Shown here piece after piece: positions 1-10,078 of a DNA stretch of 39,201 nt. The notes beneath the pieces were generated by a model. That model was not told the origin of the DNA, did not search any database, and was given only the letters and a program-made list of their open reading frames with translations. The DNA is taken from positions 1 to 39,201 of the forward strand of contig JALWKK010000088.1 in assembly GCA_027081505.1 (NCBI GenBank). The letters are read 5' to 3'. Each line of letters begins with the position of its first letter. The stretch's first letter is position 1. The translations under genes were made by a program, and so were the position numbers. This stretch comes from Flavobacteriaceae bacterium (GTDB lineage: Bacteria > Bacteroidota > Bacteroidia > Flavobacteriales > Flavobacteriaceae).

Positions 1-3000
1 CGTTACGGGTTTCGGCGGTCATCGGGCTTCCCAATACCATAAAGTCGCGGGATGCAAGGTTGGGCGTGGAAAGGTTTACGTTGATGGTTCCGTTGTTGGT
101 TACCGATGCATAAGAATCAGTTTGCACCACGCTACCTTGATGTTCTACAATCAGGCTTCCGTTTACGGTAATGTCGCCATCGATGTTTAAGAAGTTTCCG
201 GCAGTAATCGTTACGGTATTGCCTGAATTTATAGATAATACACAGGCATTTAGGTCGCCATTTGTTGCTGTATTATAATTTCCATTAATTATTACAGCAT
301 TGGTAGAATCCGGCACTCCGGCTGGAGACCAAGTTGTTCCATCCCAAGTTTTAGTTCCTCCCGAACAAGAAACAAAAGCTTCGAGCGGACCAAAATAATA
401 AGTTCCGTTTAAACCTGTAAAAGAGGCGGTTAAGGTTACGTTAGTGCCAAAAGCGCCAATGGTAGGAGTAACGGTTTCGGCAATGCTTCCGCCATCTTCT
501 CTTCCAATAATGATTTGATTTCTATTTAATCCGGTGGCTGCTTCCCAACCGGCAATTTCTGCTTCGGTAAAATAGAAAACAACCGATGTGCTTTCGGGAG
601 AAAAAGTATTAGTATGCGAAATTGTAAAGGTTTTATCGGCTACATGGTTTGGTAATGTGCTACCATTATAGGCTTGTGCATTTGTTCCTGCTCGTGAAAC
701 CGAAACGGTAACACAACCGTAATCGTCTGCATTGTTATTGGTAATGTCTGCCATCAAATCTCCTGTAGCGGTATCGGAAGTATAAATGGTTCCAGAAGTT
801 GGAATAATTTGAGTATCTTCGGTTGAACCCGTATTAACAGTGGTTTGAACATTTGAAATACTAACAGCAGTTACAGATATATTATCAACAGCCATTCCGT
901 AGGACCAATTTCCGCCATCATTATACCTAAATTGTATTTCTACACTTGCTTGACCAATGTAAGGAGTCAAATCAACAGTTACTCCATTAACCCAAGGTGT
1001 AGTATAACTTCCTCCTCCATTATCGATAGATGTATTTGAAAGTGTTTGGATTGAAGTAAATGCTCCTCCGGTACTAATTAAAACATCTCCTGTTTCAGGA
1101 CTTATATTAGCAAAAGCATGATCAAATGTTAAGGTAGCCGAGCTATAAGCACCGGCTAAACTAAAAGTTGTAGTTGTTAGCAGGTCATTGGCTTTATCGC
1201 AATTACAAGCATCATCATTAGTAAAAGCAAAAATAGTTGCATTTCCGGTTGTATCCCAATAGGTACTGGAAGCAGTGGCAGTATTTCCGGCATTCCAAAA
1301 GTCGGAACCGGCGTTACCCGATGTTGTTACATCATAAACACCATCGTCGAAGTCTTCAAAATAAACACTTACAATTTGTGAAGCGACAGGGACGATATCA
1401 TCGTCGTTTATAGTTAAAGTAAATGTGTCTTTGTTTGGATCTGCGGTGGCGTCTCCACCATTGGCATTCACGGTAAAATCTACCACCACTGTTTCATCTC
1501 CTTCAAGAAAGCCATCGTGATACACTCTAAGAATCATATTTTGTGAAGCGGTAGAACCTGCTGGAAATGTAATGCCGGGTGTTACTAAATCATAATCTAA
1601 ACCTGTGGTAGCTGTACCTGCGGCATTTATTACAAAAGTTACATCTGCATTAGCAGAAGGAGCTTGGGCAATGGTTAAAGGAATTGTAACATCTGTAAAA
1701 TTACAATCTGTATTTTCGGGTTGATTACCAACTGTAGTACTGTAAGCAATAACAGGTGTAGATGCCACAACGATACCGGTAACTATAAGTGAATAATTTT
1801 GCGAACCACCGCTAAGAGTTCCTTTGTGGGTAACTGTAAGTGTGTAAGTACCTGAAGCCCCTGCAATATCTATTCTTTCGTAAGGGTCAACAAGATTGTC
1901 TCCGGTTCCGTTGGTTGTTACACCGGTTAATTTCCAAGGTGTGTAAACGGTTCCGTTATCCAGTCGAATATCTAAATCATTAACCAAAACAGGAGTATTG
2001 CTATTGGTTCCATTATTTACGGTTCCGGGCGGATCTGTCCAAGAGATTGATGCCATTAAAGGATCTACACCGTTAGATTGCACGGTAATGGTATAAGTTT
2101 GCCCTTGGTTTAAGGTAAGCTCTTCAACAATGGCACTTCCCGATGTGGCTGCGGCAGTTGTTAATGTTTCGGCTGCTTTTTTAGCGTTTAATAGTCCCCA
2201 GCCGGTTTGTGCATCGGGTCCGGCAGGAGCAACATCATCTGCAGTATGTAGAACTAAACCTTTTAAGGTAGCCGCTCTCATAAAGTTTCCATTTAAATTG
2301 TTATAGTGTTCTTGTAAAAGAAGTAATGTTCCGGTAACGTTTGGAGATGCCATAGATGTTCCTGTAATTGAATTATATGCGGTATCGGATGTTTCATAAG
2401 TCGAATACACACCTGTTCCATTTCCCATAATATCCGGTTTAATTCTGTAATCATCGGTTGGACCTTCGCTAGAAGAAGAATTTCTACTTACAGAAATCAG
2501 ATTTCCGTTTGCATCAATAGTTGCGTCCAGACCGTTTGCGACTACCAAGTTATTCTTTGCGGTAGCATGACCACTTAATTTATCGTAAGCAGATTGTCCG
2601 TCTAACGGCGCTCCGTTTGAGGAGTCATCGTTTCCGTCGTTTCCTGCAGCAACCATCATTAGGTAGTAAGGAGCATTGTAAAGAATGGTATCCCAGTCAA
2701 CTGCATCTTGTCCATATTGACCAAACCAAGCATCCGGTATTAATGTCGAATCATAACCGTATGAATGATTGGATACAAGCATGCCACCGGCTGCAGCTGT
2801 CGTTGCTTCGGCAGTATCGTTATTCCAATCGTATCCTATTGCGTTTGCTTGCCAAGCCATACCTTTGGCTTGTGCTTGAACTCCGGAAGCTATAATCGTA
2901 CCTGTAACATGAGCGGCATGAAAATTTAATGATGCTGTTTCTCCGGCGGTGTATCTATTGTTACCTCCTGCACCGTCATACTCTTGGTGTGTTGATCTTG

Positions 3001-3484
3001 CTAAACCGGCATCCCAAACATAGGCTGTAAGATTATCTCCGTTAAGGTCCAAACCCAATCCGCCTCCGGTATTTAAAAAATTAGTTCTTGTTGAAATAGC
3101 AGCATCTGCGTTATATGTAGTATAGTAAATAGGAGTACCATCTTGAGTTATAAATTGCAACTCCATATAAGTTCCATTCGGCTTTTCTATGATTATGGGA
3201 ATATTATTTGCTTTTGCGAAAGCATCTGCTATTTCTTTGTTTTTTTTGTTTTTAGCAAGAAACTCATTGTAGATTTCTTGTAATTTTTGCCGGTTATATG
3301 AATCTTTTATCGAGTCTATTTGTTTTGAATACGCTCCAAAATCATTTGTAGTGTTTTGTGTATTAAAACTTTTTTGTTTTTGAATGGGCTTTCTTCCATT
3401 TTGGGCATTAACGAAAGAACCAACTAATAATAAAAAGCTTATAATAAGCAAAGTAATCTTTTTTTGAGGGTAGGAATTAATCAT
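1..3484 (-). CDS. Secreted S8 (subtilisin-like) peptidase with calx-beta-type domain, 3' end outside window
   Basis: An uninterrupted reading frame starts at ATG 3484 and runs off the left edge (1161 codons present). Residues 1-27 form a signal peptide (hydrophobic stretch TLLIISFLLLVGSF, likely cleavage after VNA). A propeptide-like segment follows, then an S8 domain with Asp158 (VWDAG), His189 (FHAAHVTG), oxyanion Asn282 (AAGNDG) and Ser377 (GTSMASP). After the peptidase comes a proprotein-convertase-like beta segment (about 440-560), a calx-beta-like domain (about 575-700, ending TINDDD), a jelly-roll-like segment, and adhesin-like repeats at the edge. It probably degrades extracellular protein. 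This architecture normally ends in a type IX secretion C-terminal domain, which lies outside the window, so that route is inferred. It follows nqrF on the same strand after 283 bp and has its own promoter-like sequence. Confidence 0.88.
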   Translation of the reverse strand, partial: MINSYPQKKITLLIISFLLLVGSFVNAQNGRKPIQKQKSFNTQNTTNDFGAYSKQIDSIKDSYNRQKLQEIYNEFLAKNKKNKEIADAFAKANNIPIIIEKPNGTYMELQFITQDGTPIYYTTYNADAAISTRTNFLNTGGGLGLDLNGDNLTAYVWDAGLARSTHQEYDGAGGNNRYTAGETASLNFHAAHVTGTIIASGVQAQAKGMAWQANAIGYDWNNDTAEATTAAAGGMLVSNHSYGYDSTLIPDAWFGQYGQDAVDWDTILYNAPYYLMMVAAGNDGNDDSSNGAPLDGQSAYDKLSGHATAKNNLVVANGLDATIDANGNLISVSRNSSSSEGPTDDYRIKPDIMGNGTGVYSTYETSDTAYNSITGTSMASPNVTGTLLLLQEHYNNLNGNFMRAATLKGLVLHTADDVAPAGPDAQTGWGLLNAKKAAETLTTAAATSGSAIVEELTLNQGQTYTITVQSNGVDPLMASISWTDPPGTVNNGTNSNTPVLVNDLDIRLDNGTVYTPWKLTGVTTNGTGDNLVDPYERIDIAGASGTYTLTVTHKGTLSGGSQNYSLIVTGIVVASTPVIAYSTTVGNQPENTDCNFTDVTIPLTIAQAPSANADVTFVINAAGTATTGLDYDLVTPGITFPAGSTASQNMILRVYHDGFLEGDETVVVDFTVNANGGDATADPNKDTFTLTINDDDIVPVASQIVSVYFEDFDDGVYDVTTSGNAGSDFWNAGNTATASSTYWDTTGNATIFAFTNDDACNCDKANDLLTTTTFSLAGAYSSATLTFDHAFANISPETGDVLISTGGAFTSIQTLSNTSIDNGGGSYTTPWVNGVTVDLTPYIGQASVEIQFRYNDGGNWSYGMAVDNISVTAVSISNVQTTVNTGSTEDTQIIPTSGTIYTSDTATGDLMADITNNNADDYGCVTVSVSRAGTNAQAYNGSTLPNHVADKTFTISHTNTFSPESTSVVFYFTEAEIAGWEAATGLNRNQIIIGREDGGSIAETVTPTIGAFGTNVTLTASFTGLNGTYYFGPLEAFVSCSGGTKTWDGTTWSPAGVPDSTNAVIINGNYNTATNGDLNACVLSINSGNTVTITAGNFLNIDGDITVNGSLIVEHQGSVVQTDSYASVTNNGTINVNLSTPNLASRDFMVLGSPMTAETRN

Positions 3485-3512
3485 TACTAAAGTTTTTGGG
3501 AAATTTAGTTCA

Positions 3513-3543
3513 CAAAATTAGCGCTTTATCGATAAAAAACAAC
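3513..3543 (-). promoter_or_regulatory. Bacteroidetes-type promoter of the S8 peptidase gene
   Basis: On the minus strand, TAATTTTG (3520-3513) matches the -7 consensus TAnnTTTG exactly. A GTTG (3543-3540), one base from the -33 TTTG, lies exactly 19 nt upstream. The start codon at 3484 is about 28 nt downstream, leaving a short leader. This suggests the peptidase is transcribed separately from the nqr operon. Confidence 0.6.
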
Positions 3544-3767
3544 TTTTCATCGATTTTTTACAGAAAAAATTTAGATGGGAGAATGTTGTCAAAAAATTTT
3601 TATTCAGATTTCAGGGTACGGAAAAGTATCTAAAAATATATATAATTCGCTTATTATAAAACAAATACGATCTTTGATTTAGCTTATTTTAAGCATAGAC
3701 GAAAAACTTAAAACGAGAAAGCAAATTCTATTCGGGAAACCTTATGAATTGCAGAAAAATATTGAAA

Positions 3768-5078
3768 TTACCCTCCAAAATCATCAAACCTGATATTTTC
3801 ATCAGGAATTCCGAAGTCTTCTCCCATTTTTTGAACGGCTTTATTCATAAGTGGCGGGCCACAGAAATATAATTCGATATCTTCGGGAGCTTCGTGTTTT
3901 GACAAATATTGGTCGATTACCACTTGGTGAATAAATCCTACAAAACCGTCTCCTTCTTTATCATTAATATCTTTTTTTACTTTCCAATTATCTTCCGGAA
4001 GTGGGTCTGAAAGTGCAATATAAAATTTAAAATTAGGGAACTCTCTTTCAATTTCTCTAAAGTGTTCTATGTAGAAAAGCTCTCTTTTAGATCGTCCACC
4101 ATACCAGTAAGTAACTTTTCGGTTGGTTTTTAATGTTTTAAATAAGTGATAAATATGCGATCGCATTGGAGCCATTCCGGCACCACCGCCTACGTATAGC
4201 ATTTCGGCATCGCTGTCGTTAATAAAGAATTCGCCGTAAGGACCCGAGATTACAACTTTGTCTCCTTTTTTTCTGGAAAAAATATAAGAAGAAGCTATAC
4301 CCGGATTTACATCCATCCATTTATTTTTGGCTCTGTCCCATGGTGGCGTTGCTATACGAACGTTTAGCATAATTTCTCTTCCTTCGGCTGGATAAGAAGC
4401 CATAGAATAGGCTCTTTCTACTGTTTCTGGGTTTTTCATCACCAATGGCCAAAGACCAAATTTATCCCATTCTGTTTGAAATTTATTCGGCTCGTTGTGT
4501 TCTTCTGGGTGAGCTGTAATATCTATATCTTTATATGGAATTTCGCAAGGTGGTATTTCAATTTGTATGTATCCTCCTGCTTTGTAGTTCATATCTTCGG
4601 GTATTTCGACTACAAATTCTTTAATAAAAGATGCCACATTATAGTTTCTAACCACAGTTGCCTCCCATTTTTTGATTCCGAATACTTCTTCGGGTATTTC
4701 GATTTCCATATCTTGTCGTACTTTTACCTGACAAGCGAGACGAAATCCTTCTTGGAGTTCTTTTCGAGTAAAGTTTGGGATTTCGGTAGGAAGCGGTTCT
4801 CCTCCTCCTTTTAAAACTTTACATTCGCATTGTAAACAGGTTCCGCCACCTCCACATGCCGATGGTAAAAATATTTTATTGTTACCCAAAGTGGTTAATA
4901 AGCTGTTTCCTGAAGGTGTTTCGATAACTTTTTCGTGGTTTATTTCTATTTTTACCGGTCCTGATGGGGCTAATTTTTCTTTTGCAAAAAGCAATAGAGA
5001 AACCAAAATTAGAATTAAGACTAAAAAAGAAACTACGGTAACTACTATTACTCCGAGTGTACTTACTGCTAAAAACAT
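3768..5078 (-). CDS. nqrF: Na+-translocating NADH:quinone reductase subunit F
   Basis: NqrF is the NADH-oxidising subunit: it passes electrons from NADH through FAD and a 2Fe-2S cluster into the membrane complex. It has one N-terminal membrane helix (about 5-31), a ferredoxin domain with Cys75, Cys81, Cys84 and Cys116, an FAD-binding RAYS motif (222-225), a nucleotide-binding [10 protein letters not shown] motif (297-306) and a CGPP motif (406-409). The length of 436 aa is larger than the roughly 410 aa of proteobacterial forms, with extra residues in the FAD region. It is the last gene of the nqrABCDEF operon, 9 nt after nqrE. No clear terminator hairpin follows. Confidence 0.97.
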   Translation of the reverse strand: MFLAVSTLGVIVVTVVSFLVLILILVSLLLFAKEKLAPSGPVKIEINHEKVIETPSGNSLLTTLGNNKIFLPSACGGGGTCLQCECKVLKGGGEPLPTEIPNFTRKELQEGFRLACQVKVRQDMEIEIPEEVFGIKKWEATVVRNYNVASFIKEFVVEIPEDMNYKAGGYIQIEIPPCEIPYKDIDITAHPEEHNEPNKFQTEWDKFGLWPLVMKNPETVERAYSMASYPAEGREIMLNVRIATPPWDRAKNKWMDVNPGIASSYIFSRKKGDKVVISGPYGEFFINDSDAEMLYVGGGAGMAPMRSHIYHLFKTLKTNRKVTYWYGGRSKRELFYIEHFREIEREFPNFKFYIALSDPLPEDNWKVKKDINDKEGDGFVGFIHQVVIDQYLSKHEAPEDIELYFCGPPLMNKAVQKMGEDFGIPDENIRFDDFGG

Positions 5079-5087
5079 AGTTGTGGT

Positions 5088-5822
5088 TTATTGATTTTTT
5101 AAATTGTCAACAACAGCAGTTGATGGTGTTAACTCTGTGTTATTTTTATCTTGTGCCTTTATACTGGCATTTGTTTTATCTTTTTCTGTCGGGGTTTCAT
5201 CTCCTCCGGTTAACATACCTCCAAAGCTCATAAAACCTATTGCCATTAGTCCGGTAATTATAAAAGTAATGCCTAAGCCTCTTAAAGGAGCCGGAATGTT
5301 AGAGTAACGAATTTTTTCTCTTATAGCGGCTATGGCTAATATGGCTAAAAACCAACCTATTCCCGAGCTGATACCATAATTTAAGGCTAAACCGAGTGTA
5401 GGGATTTCTCGTGATTGCATAAACAACGAACCTCCCAGTATAGCACAGTTTACTGCAATTAAAGGAAGAAAAATCCCTAACGAGTTATACAGTGCTGGAG
5501 CAAATCGTTCTACCACTATTTCTACCAATTGAACCATTGTTGCAATGGTAGCAATAAATAGAATAAAGGATAGGAAGCTAAGGTCATAACTGGCGTATTC
5601 TTCGCCTAACCATGACAAGGCGCCTTCTTTTAATATATACTGGTCTAACAACCAGTTAATAGGAACCGTAACGGCTAAAACAAATATTACAGCTGCTCCT
5701 AATCCTACGGCTGTTGAAACTTTTTTGGATACTGCCAAGTACGAACACATTCCTAAGAATGTAGCAAATACCATATTGTCTATAAAAATGGATTTAAAAA
5801 ATAATTCGATATGTTCTAACAT
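5088..5822 (-). CDS. nqrE: Na+-translocating NADH:quinone reductase subunit E
   Basis: NqrE is a six-helix membrane subunit of the Na+-NQR complex and pairs with its homologue NqrD around a buried iron centre. Conserved landmarks are the LEHIELFFKSIFIDNMVFATFLGMC start, the VNCAILGG segment in a central helix and a helix-rich C-terminal half. At 244 aa it exceeds the usual roughly 200 aa. The extra residues form a hydrophilic C-terminal tail (from about residue 203) rich in Asp, Lys, Thr and Asn. It lies 19 nt after nqrD. Confidence 0.96.
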   Translation of the reverse strand: MLEHIELFFKSIFIDNMVFATFLGMCSYLAVSKKVSTAVGLGAAVIFVLAVTVPINWLLDQYILKEGALSWLGEEYASYDLSFLSFILFIATIATMVQLVEIVVERFAPALYNSLGIFLPLIAVNCAILGGSLFMQSREIPTLGLALNYGISSGIGWFLAILAIAAIREKIRYSNIPAPLRGLGITFIITGLMAIGFMSFGGMLTGGDETPTEKDKTNASIKAQDKNNTELTPSTAVVDNLKNQ

Positions 5823-5841
5823 CGTAGTGTTATTTAAAATT

Positions 5842-6486
5842 TTATTCTTCTATTAATTCTTTATTTCTTGATCGTTGAACCCAAATAATGAGCCCGATAA
5901 CAATTAATGCCATTGGAGAGAGTAACATAAACCCATTGTTTTCATAGCCGAAAGCATATACTCCTGTTTTGTTTATCGGGTCCCCAAGTACAGGGAAACC
6001 CAGTAGTGTGCCTGAGCCTAGTAACTCTCTAAAAAAACCAACAATAATAAGGATGATACCGTATCCGGCTGCATTTCCAATTCCGTCAAGGAAAGCTCTC
6101 CAAGGTGAGTTAGCCAATGCAAAAGCTTCAAAACGTCCCATGATAATACAGTTAGTGATGATAAGACCGATAAATACTGAAAGTTGTTTACTTAATTCAT
6201 AAGAAAAAGCTTTGAGTATTTGATCTACAATAATTACTAATGTAGCTACTACTATAAGTTGTACGATAATTCTTATTTTGGAAGGAATGATATTTCTCAT
6301 TAACGAGATAATTACATTACCTACTGACAATACGGCTATCACCGAAACAGCCATAACTATTGAGGCTTTTAATTGTGCTGTAATGGCAAGAGCAGAACAT
6401 ATACCTAAAACTTGTACGGTGATAGGGTTGTTATCAAAAAGCGGATCTAATATAAGTTTTGTGTCTTTTTTAGGTAAAATTCCCAT
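5842..6486 (-). CDS. nqrD: Na+-translocating NADH:quinone reductase subunit D
   Basis: NqrD is an integral membrane subunit of the Na+-NQR, homologous to NqrE and to RnfE/RnfA. Visible landmarks are the N-terminal DPLFDNNPITVQVLGICSALA segment, a second conserved Cys in TNCIIMGRFEAFA and the FRELLGSGTLLG motif. The 214-aa length is normal for the family. It sits 3 nt after nqrC, in the standard nqr order. Confidence 0.97.
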   Translation of the reverse strand: MGILPKKDTKLILDPLFDNNPITVQVLGICSALAITAQLKASIVMAVSVIAVLSVGNVIISLMRNIIPSKIRIIVQLIVVATLVIIVDQILKAFSYELSKQLSVFIGLIITNCIIMGRFEAFALANSPWRAFLDGIGNAAGYGIILIIVGFFRELLGSGTLLGFPVLGDPINKTGVYAFGYENNGFMLLSPMALIVIGLIIWVQRSRNKELIEE

Positions 6487-6489
6487 GAT

Positions 6490-7242
6490 TTATTTTTTAA
6501 TAATTTTCTCTAAACAAGGTAAATACAATTTGAGGTCTTTTTTTATCATTGCAGTAAGTCCGTCTCCGGTTATGGTGGCTCCGGCAAGCGCATCAACTTC
6601 ATTATCGGTTTTATCTTTGTTTAAGGGGTCGTTGTTTCCTTTGACAATAGAAATACCTTTAAATTCGGTGCCTTTAAATATTTTTTCACCTTTAAAATCA
6701 TCCATAAAAAATCGTTCCTTTATGTTGGCTCCCAATCCGGGTGTTTCTCCTTTGTGGTCAAAAAATACGCCTTGTACTACATATTCTTTATCTAAGGCAA
6801 TATAACCCCAGACAGCGTCCCAAAGACCTTTTCCGCGCAGAGGGATGATATAAAAGGTTTTTCCTTCTTTTTCACCTATAAATAAAGGAAGTCTTCTTTC
6901 ATAATTTCCTTTTTTTGCCAGTACTTCCTCTTTTTTGATGTCAATCAAATAAGCATTGTTTTCTTCTGAGATATTATCACCTTGGCAAACCAATTGTTTT
7001 TTAATGTATTTTGAAAATTCAGATTCTACCTTTTTGGGAGGAATAAATGCAACATCTGTATCGCTTTGGTTATTATTAACACCCATTGCATATAAGATGT
7101 TTTGTTGTTTTTCAATACGCTTATTTTCTTCTATTTTTCCTTTTAAACCTTGTGCTACACCCGCTAACAACGAGCCAACAACCAAGACCATAATAATTGA
7201 AAAAAAGATAGTGTAGCTGTTTTTTTCTGTAAACTTTGTCAT
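6490..7242 (-). CDS. nqrC: Na+-translocating NADH:quinone reductase subunit C
   Basis: NqrC carries a covalently bound FMN in the electron path of the Na+-NQR. It has one N-terminal membrane helix (about 11-30) and an FMN-binding domain with GETPGLG (165-171) and the attachment motif AGAT (220-223). Thr223 is the expected phosphoester-linked residue, with Ala in place of the more usual Ser at the first motif position. The flavin would be attached by an ApbE-type flavin transferase, which is not encoded in this window. It starts immediately after nqrB. Confidence 0.97.
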   Translation of the reverse strand: MTKFTEKNSYTIFFSIIMVLVVGSLLAGVAQGLKGKIEENKRIEKQQNILYAMGVNNNQSDTDVAFIPPKKVESEFSKYIKKQLVCQGDNISEENNAYLIDIKKEEVLAKKGNYERRLPLFIGEKEGKTFYIIPLRGKGLWDAVWGYIALDKEYVVQGVFFDHKGETPGLGANIKERFFMDDFKGEKIFKGTEFKGISIVKGNNDPLNKDKTDNEVDALAGATITGDGLTAMIKKDLKLYLPCLEKIIKK

Positions 7243-7244
7243 AA

Positions 7245-8453
7245 CTAAGCCGTTTTTACTTTAATTCGCTTGAGTCTTTTCTTTATATTTCCTTGTATCA
7301 CATAATGGTCTATGGTAGGAGCAAAAACATTCATTAATAAAATTGCAAGCATTACTCCTTCCGGGTAGGCAGGGTTAAATATGCGAATCATAATAGCAAT
7401 AAACCCTATTAAGAAACCATAAATCCATTTTCCTTTATTGGTTTGCGAAGCCGTAACGGGGTCGGTTGCCATATATACTGCACCAAAAGCCAAACCGCCA
7501 ATTAAAAGATGTTGCCAATAGGGCATACTCATAAGTCCGTAAAATTTACTGCTTTCAGAAACAATCCCCGAATCTGCCACATAGTTAAAGATTAGCCCCA
7601 TAACGGCTGCACCGGCAAAAGTGGAAATTATAATTCTCCAACTTCCTATTTTGGTAAAAATTAAGAACAAACCGGCGAGAATAATTAATAAGGTAGAGGT
7701 TTCTCCTATAGATCCCGGTATAAACCCATAAAACATGTCCATTACGCTATATACCGAATCTTTATTTTGTGCAACAGCACCTAAAATGGTTTCGCCCGAA
7801 ATAGCATCGGGAGTACCGGATTTTTTGACAGCATCTAGGACCCAAACTTTATCACCGCTCATCCAAGTGGGGTAAGCAAAAAACAAAAAGGCTCTAATGG
7901 TAAGTGCGGGGTTTAGAATATTCATTCCCGTACCGCCAAAAACTTCTTTTCCTATAACAACTCCAAAAATAATGGCAACTGTTAGCATCCAGAGTGGAAT
8001 ATCTACCGGTACAATTAACGGTACTAACATTCCGGTTACTAAGTATCCTTCTTCTACTTCGTGTCCTTTTATAATTGCAAAAATAAATTCAACTACCAAT
8101 CCTACCACGTAAGAAACTATAAGGATAGGCAAAATGGCTAATGCTCCGGCTGAAAAATTATGCCAAGTCCAAAATTCGGGACTAAAAAAACCGGAAGAAG
8201 CCCTGCTTATCTCCCCCAAGGCGAGATAGTGTTGATATCCGGTATTAAAGGCTCCAAAAATAAGACATGGTATAAGAGCTAATACCACCATATTCATGGT
8301 TCTTTTTAAATCGTCTGCCACTCTAATATGCGCACCGCTTTGTGTTGTTTGGTTGGGTGTGTATAAAAAAGTGTGGAATGCGTTAAAGGCCGGCTCCATT
8401 TTGGTGCCTTGGTATTTTTTCTTTAACGAATCTAGTTTTTGTTTTAATCCCAT
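7245..8453 (-). CDS. nqrB: Na+-translocating NADH:quinone reductase subunit B
   Basis: NqrB is the large membrane subunit that carries a covalent FMN and riboflavin and is thought to form the Na+ path. The 402-aa protein has a cytoplasmic N-terminus (about 1-50) and roughly ten hydrophobic segments. SGET (219-222) occupies the place of the FMN attachment motif, so Thr222 is the probable linked residue; the third position is Glu rather than Ala. The GTGMNILNPAL segment (174-184) is also conserved. It starts 4 nt after nqrA. Confidence 0.97.
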   Translation of the reverse strand: MGLKQKLDSLKKKYQGTKMEPAFNAFHTFLYTPNQTTQSGAHIRVADDLKRTMNMVVLALIPCLIFGAFNTGYQHYLALGEISRASSGFFSPEFWTWHNFSAGALAILPILIVSYVVGLVVEFIFAIIKGHEVEEGYLVTGMLVPLIVPVDIPLWMLTVAIIFGVVIGKEVFGGTGMNILNPALTIRAFLFFAYPTWMSGDKVWVLDAVKKSGTPDAISGETILGAVAQNKDSVYSVMDMFYGFIPGSIGETSTLLIILAGLFLIFTKIGSWRIIISTFAGAAVMGLIFNYVADSGIVSESSKFYGLMSMPYWQHLLIGGLAFGAVYMATDPVTASQTNKGKWIYGFLIGFIAIMIRIFNPAYPEGVMLAILLMNVFAPTIDHYVIQGNIKKRLKRIKVKTA

Positions 8454-8457
8454 TGTG

Positions 8458-9810
8458 TTATCCTATTTCTTTGTACATTAAGTCTAACCCGTCTCTAATA
8501 ATTTTTTGATGAGGTTGTTTTGAGATGCAAACCACTTCGGTAAGTGCAAAATCTTCAGGAGCAACTTCATACATTCCTAAAGCCTCCATTTCGTCTAAAT
8601 CTTTATAAAGACATGATTTGAGAATTTGAAGCGGGTACATATCCATCGGGAATACTTCTTCATATAATCCGGTCATAACAAAAGCTCTGTGTTCACCATT
8701 GGTATTGGTTGATAAGCACATTTCTTTTTTAGGAAATAACCAAGAAAAAGTTAACGATCGAGTTGTAGATAGTTTATTGAAAACCGGTTTTGCCCAACCG
8801 AAAAATTCGTAATCATTTCCTTCGGGAATTACCGAAACCGTATTTGTATAGTAGCCTAAATGTCCTTTAGGCGAAATTGTATTACCCGATAATAAAGTGC
8901 CGTTAATAACTCTAACATTTTCGTCTATTAAACCCGAATCATATATAAAAGTAGCTACTTCGGCTCCTATTTTGGTTGTGTAGTATTTTGGTGTTTTAAC
9001 CGAACAACCTGCTAATGCAACGACCCGTTCTGCGTTAAATTTACCTGTTAAAAGCAATTCGCCAATTATTACCAAATCTTGGGGTGTGACGGTCCAGACG
9101 GTTTCGCCTTTGTTAATCGGGCTAATTTTGTTTATTTGTGTACCGACATTTCCGGCGGGATGCGGTCCTGATATTCGGTAGAGTTCTATATCGCTTAGTT
9201 TTGTAAACGGATTGGTGCTGTTTTTTCCTACCGAAACGTGCACCTTTCCATTAGTTAATTTTCCTAAGGCTGTAACGGCGGCTTGTAGTTCTTTTTCTTT
9301 TCCTAAAAGAGCGAAGTCGTAATCGGCGGCTTGGGGTGCCGTGCTGTAAGCCGAAACAAAAATAGCTTTTGGCGTTATATCGGGGTTGGCAATAATATCG
9401 TACGGACGTTGCTTGATAAAAGCCCAACATCCGGAAGAAAGTAAGTGATATTTAATTTCTTCGGGGTTCATTGAATTAGGATCTACAATACCAAAATCCT
9501 TATAACTATCTTCAGAATCAGCTTCAATGATTAATGCAGTAATCTTTCTTTTAGCTCCTCTTTCAATGGTTGTAAGGGTGCCACTAACAGGAGAAACAAA
9601 TTTTATTTGTTCATTTTTTTTAGCGTAAAACAATACATCTCCGGCTTGTAACTTAGCCCCTTCTTTTACAACCATTTTTGGGGTAATAAGATGAAAATCG
9701 GAGGGTTTAACAACAAATGTCCTGGAGCGCGGAGCCTTAGAAAGTGTTTTTTGGGCATCGCCCTTAAGCCTAATGGTTAGACCTTTTTTAATCGTGATGT
9801 TTTTTGGCAT
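8458..9810 (-). CDS. nqrA: Na+-translocating NADH:quinone reductase subunit A
   Basis: NqrA is the peripheral cytoplasmic subunit of the Na+-NQR and is associated with ubiquinone or menaquinone interaction. At 450 aa it is of normal length. Landmarks are the N-terminal KKGLTIRLKG segment, the barrel-sandwich-like KFVSPVSGTLTTIERGAKR region and the GPHPAGNVGTQI motif. It is the first gene of the nqr operon and has a promoter-like sequence directly upstream. It is transcribed away from the T9SS plug gene. Confidence 0.97.
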   Translation of the reverse strand: MPKNITIKKGLTIRLKGDAQKTLSKAPRSRTFVVKPSDFHLITPKMVVKEGAKLQAGDVLFYAKKNEQIKFVSPVSGTLTTIERGAKRKITALIIEADSEDSYKDFGIVDPNSMNPEEIKYHLLSSGCWAFIKQRPYDIIANPDITPKAIFVSAYSTAPQAADYDFALLGKEKELQAAVTALGKLTNGKVHVSVGKNSTNPFTKLSDIELYRISGPHPAGNVGTQINKISPINKGETVWTVTPQDLVIIGELLLTGKFNAERVVALAGCSVKTPKYYTTKIGAEVATFIYDSGLIDENVRVINGTLLSGNTISPKGHLGYYTNTVSVIPEGNDYEFFGWAKPVFNKLSTTRSLTFSWLFPKKEMCLSTNTNGEHRAFVMTGLYEEVFPMDMYPLQILKSCLYKDLDEMEALGMYEVAPEDFALTEVVCISKQPHQKIIRDGLDLMYKEIG

Positions 9811-9881
9811 AGAATAGTATTTAAAATTCTATTAATTCACTTTTAGAAAGACTTGTTTGTCTTACAAAAGTTTTTGGTGTG

Positions 9882-9914
9882 CAAATTTATAAATTAAAAA
9901 TAGGTTAACCCAAA
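9882..9914 (-). promoter_or_regulatory. Candidate promoter of the nqr operon
   Basis: On the minus strand, TAAATTTG (9889-9882) matches TAnnTTTG exactly. A TTTG (9914-9911) lies 21 nt upstream; the usual spacing is about 19. The nqrA start codon is 72 nt downstream. Confidence 0.5.
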
Positions 9915-10078
9915 AAACCACTCAATATTTTTTAGATTTTTCTTTTAATTTAGACCGTACAATAAAGAGGCATAAATTTTGTTTATATTTACCCCGTAAC
10001 AATTCACTTTATGAAACATCAAAGTAACTATTATTTACAGATGTTTTGTTTAGTCTGGTTACCCAATATAAAAGACGT

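Noticed and set aside
2617-2895. Open frame of 92 codons on the plus strand
   Set aside because: It lies antisense inside the catalytic domain of the S8 peptidase, and its Arg/Leu/His-rich translation has no family features.
4476-4814. Open frame of 112 codons antisense to nqrF
   Set aside because: A shadow of nqrF, rich in Phe and Cys because it reads the opposite strand of conserved coding sequence.
6278-6805. Open frame of 175 codons antisense to nqrC and nqrD
   Set aside because: It spans two real genes of the nqr operon on the opposite strand and has no recognisable domain.
10046-10078. Upstream TTG start for the plug protein
   Set aside because: It would place hydrophilic residues in front of a good signal peptide that starts at ATG 10079.
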